Assembly: GCA_002842925.1 (NCBI GenBank)
Contig: PHEL01000018.1
Coordinates: 1 to 52,697 of the forward strand
Source: Alphaproteobacteria bacterium HGW-Alphaproteobacteria-14
Lineage (GTDB): Bacteria > Pseudomonadota > Alphaproteobacteria > Sphingomonadales > Sphingomonadaceae
Reading direction: 5' to 3'
Length of the DNA: 52,697 nucleotides
In this document: one piece after another, positions 21,952 to 36,090 of the stretch
Position numbering within the stretch: the stretch's first letter is position 1
How the letters are laid out: the number at the start of each line of letters is the position of its first letter
Program-made: the position numbers and the translations under genes
The notes under the pieces: model-generated
What the model saw: the letters and a program-made list of their open reading frames with translations, nothing else
Databases searched by the model: none
What the model was told of the DNA's origin: nothing

Positions 21952-22584
21952 ATGCAGACTTTTCGTTCCGTTGCTCTTGTTGCCGCGCTCGCGCTCGGTC
22001 TGTCCGCTTGTGCCCAGCAGGCCAGTGCGCCCGATGCCGAACAGGCCACCCCGCTTACAGAAGGCGTGTGGACGCTCGACGCCGCGGGTTCGCGTCTTTC
22101 CTATGTCAGCATCAAGGCGGGCGAAGTGGCCGAAGCCAACCGGTTCGACACGCTGTCGGGCACGGTGGCAGCCGATGGCACTGCGACAATTGATATCGAT
22201 CTCGCCTCGGTTAACACCGGGGTAGATATTCGCAATGAACGGATGCGCGACATCTTCTTTGACGTCGCGGGCAATCCCAAGGCGGTGGTGACGGCCAGGC
22301 TTGACCCGGCAGCCTTTGCCGGGCTGGCGGTGGGCCAATCGATTACCCGCTCGCTGACAGCGAGTGTAGCGCTCAAAGGTGTCGAGCAGGAGATCGAGAC
22401 CGAGGTGCTTGTCACCCGTGTGTCGGCGGACCGCGTGACGGTGGTGCCGACCGCGCAGGTTATCATCAGCACCGACATGTTCGAACTGACCGATGAATTG
22501 GGCGAATTGCGCGCGCTGGCGCAGCTGCCGTCGATCACGCCAGCGGTGCCGGTAACCTTCGTGCTGGCCTTCTCGCGTTCCTGA
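21952..22584 (+). CDS. YceI-family lipoprotein
   Basis: Lipobox LSACAQQ; GVWTLDAAGSRLSYVSIKAGEVAEANRFDTLSGTV and MRDIFFDVAGNPKAVVTA typical of YceI. Confidence 0.88.
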   Translation: MQTFRSVALVAALALGLSACAQQASAPDAEQATPLTEGVWTLDAAGSRLSYVSIKAGEVAEANRFDTLSGTVAADGTATIDIDLASVNTGVDIRNERMRDIFFDVAGNPKAVVTARLDPAAFAGLAVGQSITRSLTASVALKGVEQEIETEVLVTRVSADRVTVVPTAQVIISTDMFELTDELGELRALAQLPSITPAVPVTFVLAFSRS

Positions 22585-22718
22585 GATACCATTTTATCGA
22601 GCCTGACGTTACGGCGCGCAGCATTGCGGTGTGCATTCGTCAAAAGCGGGCTTGAAAGGCTCCGGCAAACAGGCTTGTGTCCTGCGCGAATGAAGCTTTG
22701 CACGGGAGAGCACACGCC

Positions 22719-23645
22719 ATGAAAACCGCCATCACCGAAATGTTCGGCATCCAGCACCCGATCATCCAGGGCGGGATGCATTTTGTCGGGTTTGCCGAAA
22801 TGGCAGCGGCGGTGTCCAATGCGGGCGGGCTGGGGATCATCACCGGGCTGACGCAGGGCACGCCAGAAAAGCTCGCAAACGAAATTGCTCGCTGCAAGGA
22901 CATGACCGACAAGCCGTTCGGCGTGAACCTCACCATCCTGCCGACGCTGACCCCGCCCGATTATCCGGGGCTGGTGAAGGCAGTGATCAATGGCGGCGTG
23001 AAGGTGGTTGAAACCGCCGGGCGCAACCCGGTCGAATTGCTGCCGCCGTTGAAAGATGCCGGGATCAAGGTGATCCACAAATGCACTTCTGTGCGCCACA
23101 GCCTCAAGGCGCAGGATATCGGTTGCGATGCGGTGAGCGTCGACGGGTTCGAATGCGGCGGCCATCCGGGTGAGGATGATGTGCCCAATTTCATCCTGCT
23201 ACCGCGCGCTGCCGATGAACTGGAAATCCCGTTCGTCTCGTCAGGCGGGATGGCCGATGGCCGCAGCCTGGTCGCCAGCCTTGCGATGGGCGCGCAGGGG
23301 ATGAACATGGGCACCCGCTTCATCGCCACGAAAGAGGCACCGGTGCATGACAATGTGAAGCAGGCGATTCTCGCCGCGAGCGAACTGGACACGCGGCTGG
23401 TGATGCGCTCCTTGAAGAATACCGAACGTGTGCTCAACAACGCCGCTGTCGAACGTCTGATCATCAAGGAAAAGGAGCTGGGTGATGCCATCACCATCCA
23501 GGACATCCTGCCCGAAGTCGCCGGGGTTTACCCGTCGATCATGATGGAAGGCGATATGGACAAGGGCGCGTGGAGCTGCGGCATGGTTGCCGGGCTGACC
23601 CCGGTTCAACCTTCGCCGGGCGCATCTGCCTTGACCCGCGTATAA
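22719..23645 (+). CDS. Nitronate monooxygenase (2-nitropropane dioxygenase-like); C-terminus appears replaced
   Basis: ITEMFGIQHPIIQGGMHFVGFAEMAAAVSNAGGLGIITGL, GFECGGHPGEDDVPNFILLP, MGTRFIATKEAPVHDNVKQAIL. Confidence 0.88.
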   Translation: MKTAITEMFGIQHPIIQGGMHFVGFAEMAAAVSNAGGLGIITGLTQGTPEKLANEIARCKDMTDKPFGVNLTILPTLTPPDYPGLVKAVINGGVKVVETAGRNPVELLPPLKDAGIKVIHKCTSVRHSLKAQDIGCDAVSVDGFECGGHPGEDDVPNFILLPRAADELEIPFVSSGGMADGRSLVASLAMGAQGMNMGTRFIATKEAPVHDNVKQAILAASELDTRLVMRSLKNTERVLNNAAVERLIIKEKELGDAITIQDILPEVAGVYPSIMMEGDMDKGAWSCGMVAGLTPVQPSPGASALTRV

Positions 23646-24085
23646 GGCACGAAATCGTCGAAGAAGACGACGCCGGTGAAAATGCCGGTGAAGGGGTCGA
23701 TGGTGGTGGCATTATCGACCCGGCAAAGTTCGCTCGAATTGAAACGGTTGGTCACCAGCGTGTCGTTATTATCGATCTGTTCGGGCGAGCGGGTGCGTTG
23801 AACATAGATGGTTTTGCCCCGGCCATAGACATAGGCGGTGCGATCAATGGCCTGCATCTGTATGTTGCGCATGGTGCGGATACAGCTGACCGGCTCTCCC
23901 GCGACCCGGCCTTCGAGAAGCTTGGCGAGCCGCTTTTCGCCGTCGGTCATCGGCACTGCGTCAGCCTCTGCCTCAACTTCCGGCGCGCCCTCGGTCTGAG
24001 CGGCGACGGGCCAGGCGAGGCCAAGCGCGAGCGTGGCGGCGAGACCGCCGATCATGGCGCGGGAACGGGCAGGCAAAGGTGACAT
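23606..24085 (-). CDS. Hypothetical exported protein
   Basis: Likely start MSPLPARSRAMIGGLAATLALGLAWPVAAQ (signal peptide) inside the longer ORF; 3' end overlaps the convergent NMO gene by 40 bp. Confidence 0.72.
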   Translation of the reverse strand: MSPLPARSRAMIGGLAATLALGLAWPVAAQTEGAPEVEAEADAVPMTDGEKRLAKLLEGRVAGEPVSCIRTMRNIQMQAIDRTAYVYGRGKTIYVQRTRSPEQIDNNDTLVTNRFNSSELCRVDNATTIDPFTGIFTGVVFFDDFVPYTRVKADAPGEG

Positions 24086-24155
24086 CGCACAATCTCCTCG
24101 AAGGGAAAACCAGACGATTGGTAACGCCCTGTGCCTTAACCGGCGCTGAGCGAAA

Positions 24156-24416
24156 TCAGGCGCGCGCCGGACTCGCACTAGCGGAAATATCGGGCAAGGC
24201 CGCCTGATCAGCGCCGTCGGCCGGGCCACCGCGCAGCACGAACCGGCGGTCGCAATAGCCGCAATCGACATAGCCATGCTCGTCAATTTCAAGGAAAACG
24301 CGCGGGTGGCCTAGGGCTGCGGCACGATAGCCGGTGCCGCTGCGGATGCCGCTGGAACCATCGCATCTTACGCGCTGCGTATCGACCAGCAGGACTTCAG
24401 GTGGGGGAATGTTCAT
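24156..24416 (-). CDS. CHCC-type zinc-finger domain protein (NDUFS6-like)
   Basis: HPRVFLEIDEHGYVDCGYCDRRFVL; G-x-V-x-C-x-Y-C-x-x-x-F pattern. Confidence 0.85.
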   Translation of the reverse strand: MNIPPPEVLLVDTQRVRCDGSSGIRSGTGYRAAALGHPRVFLEIDEHGYVDCGYCDRRFVLRGGPADGADQAALPDISASASPARA

Positions 24417-24489
24417 GGATCCAGCCGATACAGGGCGAAGGCGCTGAGTTCAATTGCCTTTGAAGGGCGGCTTGCCTAGGGCTGGTGGC

Positions 24490-25338
24490 ATGACCGCAGC
24501 ACCTGCCATCCGGATCGAAAACCTCGTCAAACGCTATGCCCCGGCCAAGGGCGCAAACGGCACGATGATAGAAGGTAAGTTGGCGTTGGGCGGGGTCAGT
24601 TTCGATGTGCCCGAAGGGTCGATCTTCGGCCTGCTTGGCCCCAATGGCGCAGGCAAATCGACGCTGATCAACATCCTTGCCGGGTTGGTCAACAAGACCA
24701 GCGGCGCGTGCGAAATCTGGGGTTTCGACATTGATTACGGCGTTCCCGGCGCGCTTCGGCGCAGCGAGGAACTGCTGGCGGCAGTGCGGTTGGCGGATAA
24801 GCGCAACGCCTATGCCCGCACACTGTCAGGCGGGATGAAACGGCGGCTGCTGGTGGCCAAGGCGATGGTGCATTCCCCGCCGATTCTGGTGCTGGATGAA
24901 CCCACCGCCGGAGTCGATGTCGAACTGCGCCGCCAATTGTGGGAGCTGGTCAGCGAGCTGAACCGCGAAGGGGTGACCGTGGTGCTGACCACGCACTACC
25001 TCGAAGAGGCCGAGGAATTGTGCGACCGTATCGCCATCATCAACCACGGTCAGTTGATCGCGAACAAGCCGACGCAGGAACTGATCGGCATGGCGCGCGA
25101 AAAGATCGTCGCGGTGACTGTCGCCGATGATCTTGCCGCCGCGCCCGCGCATGAGGCGTTTGTAAAGGCCACCTGGGACGGCGCGCGCGCGGTTGAAGTG
25201 ACCTATGACAAGGACCGCCTCAGCGCCGGACAGGTGCTCGCGATCCTGCAGGAACAGGGGCTTACCATCGAAGATGTCACCACCCGTGAGGCCGATCTGG
25301 AAGATGTGTTTGTGCAGTTGACCGGCACCGCTGGCTGA
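24490..25338 (+). CDS. ABC transporter ATP-binding protein, apparently lacking the Q-loop segment
   Basis: Walker A GLLGPNGAGKST, LSGGMKRRLLVAKAMVHSPPILVLDEPTAGVDVELRRQLW; region between them is unusually short (GFDIDYGVPGALRRSEELL). Confidence 0.85.
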   Translation: MTAAPAIRIENLVKRYAPAKGANGTMIEGKLALGGVSFDVPEGSIFGLLGPNGAGKSTLINILAGLVNKTSGACEIWGFDIDYGVPGALRRSEELLAAVRLADKRNAYARTLSGGMKRRLLVAKAMVHSPPILVLDEPTAGVDVELRRQLWELVSELNREGVTVVLTTHYLEEAEELCDRIAIINHGQLIANKPTQELIGMAREKIVAVTVADDLAAAPAHEAFVKATWDGARAVEVTYDKDRLSAGQVLAILQEQGLTIEDVTTREADLEDVFVQLTGTAG

Positions 25339-25363
25339 CGCGCGCGGCAGTTGCACGGCGGCA

Positions 25364-25531
25364 TTAATCTTCGCGTTTGCGCCAGTCGCGGTGTCCGTGC
25401 CGCTGAACCGGCTCTCCGCAATGACGGCAGGTGCCGATATAGTGGCGCCCATCCCAGGTTACCTCGCGGCGCAAGGGCTGGTGGCGGCCGATACGGCATC
25501 CGAAAAATGAAAATACGGACACGATGGCCAT
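25364..25531 (-). CDS. Small CxxC protein, 55 aa (not in ORF track)
   Basis: Reverse strand ATG 25531 to TAA 25364: MAIVSVFSFFGCRIGRHQPLRREVTWDGRHYIGTCRHCGEPVQRHGHRDWRKRED; GGAG lies close upstream of the ATG. Confidence 0.65.
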   Translation of the reverse strand: MAIVSVFSFFGCRIGRHQPLRREVTWDGRHYIGTCRHCGEPVQRHGHRDWRKRED

Positions 25532-25734
25532 GCTCCGAATGATAAAATCGCAACAGCCAACAAACGTGTTTGCCGATGATCATCAGCGTCAGACACTGCT
25601 GATTCGCGGGGAACATCAGGACAAAACAGCGGGCTGCACTGCCGCTTTCGCTTGAACACTACCTGTGGTTACTTAAGCCTGTGTTACAAAGCATCGCACT
25701 TGCCCCACGCAGCGTTGCGCGTCATGGCACGGAC

Positions 25735-27336
25735 ATGACAATGCAGGATACAAGCGGCCACGCGCATGACGTGGTGGTTATCGGTTCGGGCGCGGCGGGG
25801 CTGACGGCGGCGCTGGCGCTGGCGCAGACCTGCCGCGTGCTGGTGCTGGCCAAGGGCACGCTTACCGGCGGATCAACTGCATGGGCGCAGGGCGGGATCG
25901 CCGCTGTGCTCGACACCGGTGACACGTTTGAAAACCATGTGCGCGATACGATGGTGGCGGGCGCGGGGCTTAATGACCGCGAGACGGTCGAATTCGTGAT
26001 CGAGCGCGCTCCGCGTTCGATCGACCGCTTGTGCGAATTGGGCGTGCCGTTCAACCGCGATGCTGATTCGCTCCACCTGACGCGCGAAGGCGGCCATTCG
26101 CACCGCCGGATCGTGCATGTCGATGATGCCACCGGCTGGGCGGTGCAATCCGCCCTGCTGGCAGCGGCAAACGCCAATCCCAGCATCACCCTGCTGCCGG
26201 GCCGCACCTGTATCGACCTGATTACCGATCGCCACCGCGAACAGTTTTCGGCCGCCGGGCGCGTGTGGGGGGTCTATGCGCTGAACGAGGAAACCGGACG
26301 GGTCGAACGCCATGTCGCGCGCGCCACGGTGCTGGCGAGTGGCGGAGCAGGCCGCGTCTATCAATTCTCCACCGCGCCGCGCGGCGCGACCGGGGACGGG
26401 ATTGCGATGGCATGGCGCGCGGGCGCGCGGGTGTCCAACATGGAGATGATGCAGTTCCACCCGACCTGCCTTTATAGCCTTGAAATCAAGAACTTCCTCA
26501 TCACAGAGGCGGTGCGCGGTGAAGGCGGGCGCCTGATCAACCCGCGCACCGGGCAGCGGTTCATGGAGTTCTACGACAAGGATCGTATGGAGCTTGCCCC
26601 GCGCGATGTGGTCGCCCGCGCGATCGATGCTGAGATCAAACGCCACGGGCTCGATTATGTGCATCTCGACATCAGCCATCAGCCCGCCGATTTCGTGCGC
26701 AGCCATTTCCCGACCATCTACGACAAGCTGCTGACTATCGGCATCGACATGACCGCAGGCCCAATCCCGGTGGTGCCCGCGCAGCATTACACCTGCGGCG
26801 GGGTAGTGGTGGACCTGGCTGCTCGCACCGATTTGCCGGGCCTGTGGGCAGCGGGCGAATGCACCGAAAGCGGACTGCACGGCGCAAACCGGCTGGCATC
26901 GAACAGCTTGCTCGAATGCTTCGTGTTCGGTGAGGCTGCGGCGAGCGACATCCGCGCGCGCTGGGACACGCTGGAAGCGCCCCCTGCGATCCTGCCGTGG
27001 GATGAAAGCCGCGTCACCGACTCTGATGAAGAGGTGGTCATCAAGCAGAACTGGACCGAAATCCGCCGTTTCATGTGGAACTATGTCGGCATCGTGCGCA
27101 CCACCAAGCGGCTGGAACGCGCCGCCCACCGCATCGCCCTGCTGCGGCGCGAGGTGGACGAATATTACGGCAGCTTCCGCGTCACGACCGACCTGATCGA
27201 ACTGCGCAACTTGCTGCAATCGGCGGAACTGATCGTGAAATCCGCGCTCGCCCGAAAGGAAAGCCGCGGGCTGCATTACACGCTGGATTATCCCGAGATG
27301 GCGAATGAGCCGAAGGACACGGTGCTGGTGCCGTGA
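25735..27336 (+). CDS. nadB: L-aspartate oxidase
   Basis: FAD motif VVVIGSGAAGLTAALAL, GGSTAWAQGGIAAVLD, EMMQFHPTCLYSLEIKNFLITEAVRGEGG, LWAAGECTESGLHGANRLASNSLLECFVFGEAAA. Confidence 0.95.
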   Translation: MTMQDTSGHAHDVVVIGSGAAGLTAALALAQTCRVLVLAKGTLTGGSTAWAQGGIAAVLDTGDTFENHVRDTMVAGAGLNDRETVEFVIERAPRSIDRLCELGVPFNRDADSLHLTREGGHSHRRIVHVDDATGWAVQSALLAAANANPSITLLPGRTCIDLITDRHREQFSAAGRVWGVYALNEETGRVERHVARATVLASGGAGRVYQFSTAPRGATGDGIAMAWRAGARVSNMEMMQFHPTCLYSLEIKNFLITEAVRGEGGRLINPRTGQRFMEFYDKDRMELAPRDVVARAIDAEIKRHGLDYVHLDISHQPADFVRSHFPTIYDKLLTIGIDMTAGPIPVVPAQHYTCGGVVVDLAARTDLPGLWAAGECTESGLHGANRLASNSLLECFVFGEAAASDIRARWDTLEAPPAILPWDESRVTDSDEEVVIKQNWTEIRRFMWNYVGIVRTTKRLERAAHRIALLRREVDEYYGSFRVTTDLIELRNLLQSAELIVKSALARKESRGLHYTLDYPEMANEPKDTVLVP

Positions 27337-27782
27337 GCGAGGCCGGCGGCCCGATCCTCCATTGCCTGTGCGGCGGGGTTGAGGTTCGTTTGTCCAGTTT
27401 GCCCGAAACGGTCGGCGTGTGCCATTGCGCGATGTGTCGCCGCTGGACCTCCGGGCCGTGGATGGCGGTTCAGGCTCCGGGCAGCGTGATCACGGGCGAT
27501 ACGCTCGTTATCTACAGCTCCTCGCAATTTGCCGAGCGCGGGTTCTGCTCGCGCTGTGGGAGCCATATTTTCCATCGCCCCAAGGATGGCCCGGAGCTTG
27601 CCATTTCGGCCGGGCTGCTGCCGGAAGGTAGGCTCGCGATCACCCGCGAAATCTTCCACCACGCCAAGCCCTTGTGGTATCGGTTCGACGCCAGTTCACG
27701 CAAGCGCAGCGCGTTCGGCATGGCACTGGAATGGGGGCCGAAGCTGGCATGGAGACGGTTTGCAAGGCTCTGGCGCGGATGA
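27333..27782 (+). CDS. GFA-family (glutathione-dependent formaldehyde-activating-like) protein
   Basis: HCLCGGVEV, CHCAMCRRWTSGPW, RGFCSRCGSHIF; 4-nt overlap with nadB. Confidence 0.88.
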   Translation: MSEAGGPILHCLCGGVEVRLSSLPETVGVCHCAMCRRWTSGPWMAVQAPGSVITGDTLVIYSSSQFAERGFCSRCGSHIFHRPKDGPELAISAGLLPEGRLAITREIFHHAKPLWYRFDASSRKRSAFGMALEWGPKLAWRRFARLWRG

Positions 27783-27820
27783 ATGTCGCGCGTCCAGATG
27801 GTGTTCAGGAAGGGCGAAAT

Positions 27821-28780
27821 ATGCGCTGTACCATGACAAACCGTGCGACATTCCTCATCCCTGCCTTGTTGGTCTTGCTGGCGGCCGTCGCCCCTCTCGC
27901 CGCTCAGGACGCCCCCGCCCCCACCGAGTCCGAAAACGCCATCGTCGTCACCGCCCAGCGTTCGGGCGCGCCGATGTGGACGATTGAGACGCCCACCGGC
28001 ACCATCATCCTCGTCGGCGAGATCCGGGCGATCCCGAAAACCACCCCGTGGCAGCCAGACCGGCTCAAGGACGCGACCGGGCAGGCGCAACGCGTGATCC
28101 TCGGCGCGCGGCCCAGGATTTCGCCGGGTGATATTCTGCGGCTGATGTTAAGCGGGAGCAAGTTCACCAAGCTGCCCGGCAAGACCATCGCAAGCGAATA
28201 TCTTGCGCCCGAACAATGGGCGCGGCTCGCGGCATTGGGTGAGGCGCATGACGAGGATTATGCGCGGCAAAGCTTCCTGCTCACATCGTTCGAGATGCTG
28301 CGCAAGGAACTGCGGTTCAACCGCGATACCGCCGATGATGCCTCCGACGTGGTGAGCAAGGCGGCGGACAAGGCGGACGTGCCCACTACCCGCGCCGCCA
28401 CCTTGCGCGGGGAGGATATTATCGACAACCTCGCCGATGCGCCGCCGACAGCGCATATTCCTTGCCTGATTGCGGCGATGGATGTGCTGGAAGTCGGCCC
28501 TGATATCGTCGAACAACGCGGGAGCGATTGGCGGCGGTATGATATCCCGGCGGTAATGGCGAACCCGCTTGAACAGGCGCTCGGTCAATGCTGGCCGTGG
28601 GCGGACGAGACTTTGGGCAGCGAATTGCGCACCATCTGGGTCGACAATATCACCGCAGCGCAATCCGAACCGGGCGTAACCCTCGCGGTCGTGCCGCTGC
28701 GGGTGCTGGCGGAGCGCGATGGCGTGCTGGATCAACTCTCCGCGCAAGGCCTCGACATCAGCGGCCCGGCGTGGAAGTAA
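27821..28780 (+). CDS. TraB/GumN-like exported protein
   Basis: Signal peptide; PMWTIETPTGTIILVGEIRAIPKTTPWQPDRL pattern; AGGAAGGG upstream of the ATG. Confidence 0.65.
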   Translation: MRCTMTNRATFLIPALLVLLAAVAPLAAQDAPAPTESENAIVVTAQRSGAPMWTIETPTGTIILVGEIRAIPKTTPWQPDRLKDATGQAQRVILGARPRISPGDILRLMLSGSKFTKLPGKTIASEYLAPEQWARLAALGEAHDEDYARQSFLLTSFEMLRKELRFNRDTADDASDVVSKAADKADVPTTRAATLRGEDIIDNLADAPPTAHIPCLIAAMDVLEVGPDIVEQRGSDWRRYDIPAVMANPLEQALGQCWPWADETLGSELRTIWVDNITAAQSEPGVTLAVVPLRVLAERDGVLDQLSAQGLDISGPAWK

Positions 28781-28821
28781 TCGCGTAACAACAACAACAC
28801 GCGCGAGAGGCCACGTTAGCC

Positions 28822-29712
28822 ATGCCCACCATCACCACACCAAACACCGGCATCGAAATCTTTTACGAAGACAACGGGAAACCTGAAAACGAGGTGATCC
28901 TGCTGGTGATGGGATTGGGCGCGCAATTGACGCTGTGGCCTGATGAACTGGTTGATGCGCTGGTGGGCGAAGGTTTCCGCGTGATCCGTTACGACAACCG
29001 CGACATCGGCCTTTCCCAGAAGATGGAAGGCGCACGCGCGCCCTCGCTCGCCACGCAGGTGCTGCGCAAGAAGTTCGGCTGGCCCGCCAAGGTGCCCTAT
29101 ACCCTCACCGACATGGCGCATGACGGGATCGGGCTGCTCGATGCGCTTAAGATCGACACCGCGCACGTGGTGGGCGCTTCGATGGGCGGGATGATCGCGC
29201 AGCTGATGGCGGTGCATCATGGGCCGCGCCTGCGATCGCTTACCTCGATCATGTCGACCACCGGCAACGGCAAGCTGCCGCAGGCGGAAAAGCACGCGAT
29301 GGATGCGCTGATCGCGCCCTTGGCTGGCATGGATGAAGAAACGCTGGTGGCCCACGGGCTCAACATCGCGCGCAATATCGGCAGCCCCGGCTTTCCGTTT
29401 GATCCGCAGCAGCAACGCGAGAAGGTGCTGCGCAATGTCCGCCGCAGCGTCTATCCGGCGGGGCTCCCGCGTCAGCTCGCCGCGATTATCGACGATGGCT
29501 GCCGCCGTTCGCGGCTCGCCGATGTGCGGGTGCCGACGCTGGTGATGCACGGCGAGGACGATCCGTTGGTCAAGCTGGCGGCGGGAGAGGATACCGCGCG
29601 CCACATTCCCGGCGCAAGGCTGGTCACGATACCCGGATGGGGCCACGATATTCCGCTGCCGCTGGTTGATCGTGTGGCGGGCGAGATCGTTGCCCACGCG
29701 CGCGCCATGTAA
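28822..29712 (+). CDS. Alpha/beta hydrolase
   Basis: VGASMGGMIAQLMAVHHGPRL (G-x-S-x-G), RYDNRDIGLS, MHGEDDPLV, GWGHDIP. Confidence 0.9.
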   Translation: MPTITTPNTGIEIFYEDNGKPENEVILLVMGLGAQLTLWPDELVDALVGEGFRVIRYDNRDIGLSQKMEGARAPSLATQVLRKKFGWPAKVPYTLTDMAHDGIGLLDALKIDTAHVVGASMGGMIAQLMAVHHGPRLRSLTSIMSTTGNGKLPQAEKHAMDALIAPLAGMDEETLVAHGLNIARNIGSPGFPFDPQQQREKVLRNVRRSVYPAGLPRQLAAIIDDGCRRSRLADVRVPTLVMHGEDDPLVKLAAGEDTARHIPGARLVTIPGWGHDIPLPLVDRVAGEIVAHARAM

Positions 29713-29726
29713 TACCAGCGCGCCGA

Positions 29727-31163
29727 TCAGCGCGGCAGTTCGCTAATCCCCATTAACGCTTCATCGACGCTGCGGGCGCATTGGCGGCCTTCACGGATGG
29801 CCCATACCACCAGACTTTGCCCGCGCCGCATATCGCCGCAGGCGAAGAGGCCGGGAACGTTGGTGGCATAGCTATCGGTATCGGCATCGACATTGCCGCG
29901 CGGGCTGAGCGCCACGCCTGCCTGTTCGAGCAGCCCGGCCTTCTTCGGCCCGACGAAGCCCATCGCCAGCAGGATCAGATCGGCGGGAATGGTGAATTCA
30001 CTGCCCGCGATTTCCTGCATCTGGCCGTTGACCCATTCGACCCGCACGCATTCCAGCCCGGTCACCGCTTCGCCGTCGCCGATCACGCGCTTGGCCAATA
30101 CTGCCCAATCGCGCTCCACGCCTTCCTGATGGCTTGAAGACGTGCGCAGTTTCATAGGCCAATCGGGCCAGGTCAGCGCCTTATCTTCCTTTTCCGGGGG
30201 CTTGGGCATGATTTCCAGCTGGGTGACGCTGGCCGCGCCCTGCCGGTTTGATGTGCCCACACAGTCGCTGCCAGTATCACCGCCGCCCAGCACCACCACA
30301 TGTTTGCCGGTGGCAAGCAGGCTACCACGCGGGGCTGCGCGCAGTTCATCGTCGCCGGCAACACGTTTGTTCTGTTGGGTCAGGAACTCCATCGCCAGCC
30401 GCACACCGGTCATTTCCGCGCCGGGGATGGTCAGCGCGCGCGCATCTTCCGCGCCGCCGGACAGCACCACTGCATCAAAGTTTTCCTGCAAGGATTTGAA
30501 CGAAATGTCGACGCCGACTTCCTTGGAAGTTTTGAACGTCACCCCTTCGGCTTCCATCTGCTGGCACCGCCTGTTGATGAGATGCTTTTCCATCTTGAAG
30601 TCGGGGATGCCGTAACGCAGCAAGCCGCCGATGCGGTCGGATTTTTCGAATACCGTGACGCTGTGTCCGGCGCGCGCCAACTGCTGCGCGCACGCCAGCC
30701 CTGCCGGGCCGGAACCGACCACCGCCACCGATTTGCCGGTCTTGCGGGCGGGAACCTGCGGGGTGACCCAGCCTTCCTTCCACCCACGATCAATGATGGC
30801 GCATTCGATCGATTTGATCGTCACCGGCTGGTCGACGATGTTGAGCGTACAGGCCGCTTCGCACGGGGCGGGGCAGATGCGACCGGTAAATTCGGGAAAA
30901 TTGTTGGTGGAATGGAGCATCGCCAGCGCACGCTTCCAGTCGGCTTCGTAGACCAGGTGGTTCCAGTCCGGGATCAGGTTGTTCACCGGACAGCCATTGT
31001 GGCAATAGGGAATCCCGCAATTCATGCAGCGCGAGGCTTGGCCCGCCAGCGTGCTTTCATCCGGCTGGATGATGAATTCGCGGTAATTCTTCAGCCGTTC
31101 CTGCGGATCGAGATAATCCCGATCACGGCGGTCCAGCTCGAGAAATCCGGTTTCCTTGCCCAT
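29727..31163 (-). CDS. gltD: Glutamate synthase small subunit
   Basis: [78 protein letters not shown]. Confidence 0.96.
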   Translation of the reverse strand: MGKETGFLELDRRDRDYLDPQERLKNYREFIIQPDESTLAGQASRCMNCGIPYCHNGCPVNNLIPDWNHLVYEADWKRALAMLHSTNNFPEFTGRICPAPCEAACTLNIVDQPVTIKSIECAIIDRGWKEGWVTPQVPARKTGKSVAVVGSGPAGLACAQQLARAGHSVTVFEKSDRIGGLLRYGIPDFKMEKHLINRRCQQMEAEGVTFKTSKEVGVDISFKSLQENFDAVVLSGGAEDARALTIPGAEMTGVRLAMEFLTQQNKRVAGDDELRAAPRGSLLATGKHVVVLGGGDTGSDCVGTSNRQGAASVTQLEIMPKPPEKEDKALTWPDWPMKLRTSSSHQEGVERDWAVLAKRVIGDGEAVTGLECVRVEWVNGQMQEIAGSEFTIPADLILLAMGFVGPKKAGLLEQAGVALSPRGNVDADTDSYATNVPGLFACGDMRRGQSLVVWAIREGRQCARSVDEALMGISELPR

Positions 31164-31185
31164 TGTACTGTCTCGTTCCTGAAAT

Positions 31186-35826
<4,641 letters not shown>

Positions 35827-36090
35827 GGCAAAGTCCGATCTGTCAGATGCCGACAGGTGCGTTTGGTGGCGAAACGCCTGACGCACGCTTGGCGACGATT
35901 ATTTCGGACAAGATTTACCGCAGGCGGCGTGCCTCACCCGATTTCGGGTTCCTCATGCCGACGCGAAGCGGGTTTGGCAATGGCTTTGCGCGAAGTATTA
36001 TTTCTCGCAGAGGTATTCAAACTATCGTTAGATTGCGTAAGCTGCATCAGCCTGCCGGTTTGCTTGCAGCTTTTGCGCCTATTACCCGGT

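Noticed and set aside
21822-22049. Small minus-strand ORF ending [10 protein letters not shown]
   Set aside because: This ending is the antisense reading of the conserved GuaA C-terminus ([12 protein letters not shown]).
25873-27276. 467-aa minus-strand ORF
   Set aside because: Shadow ORF antisense to nadB.
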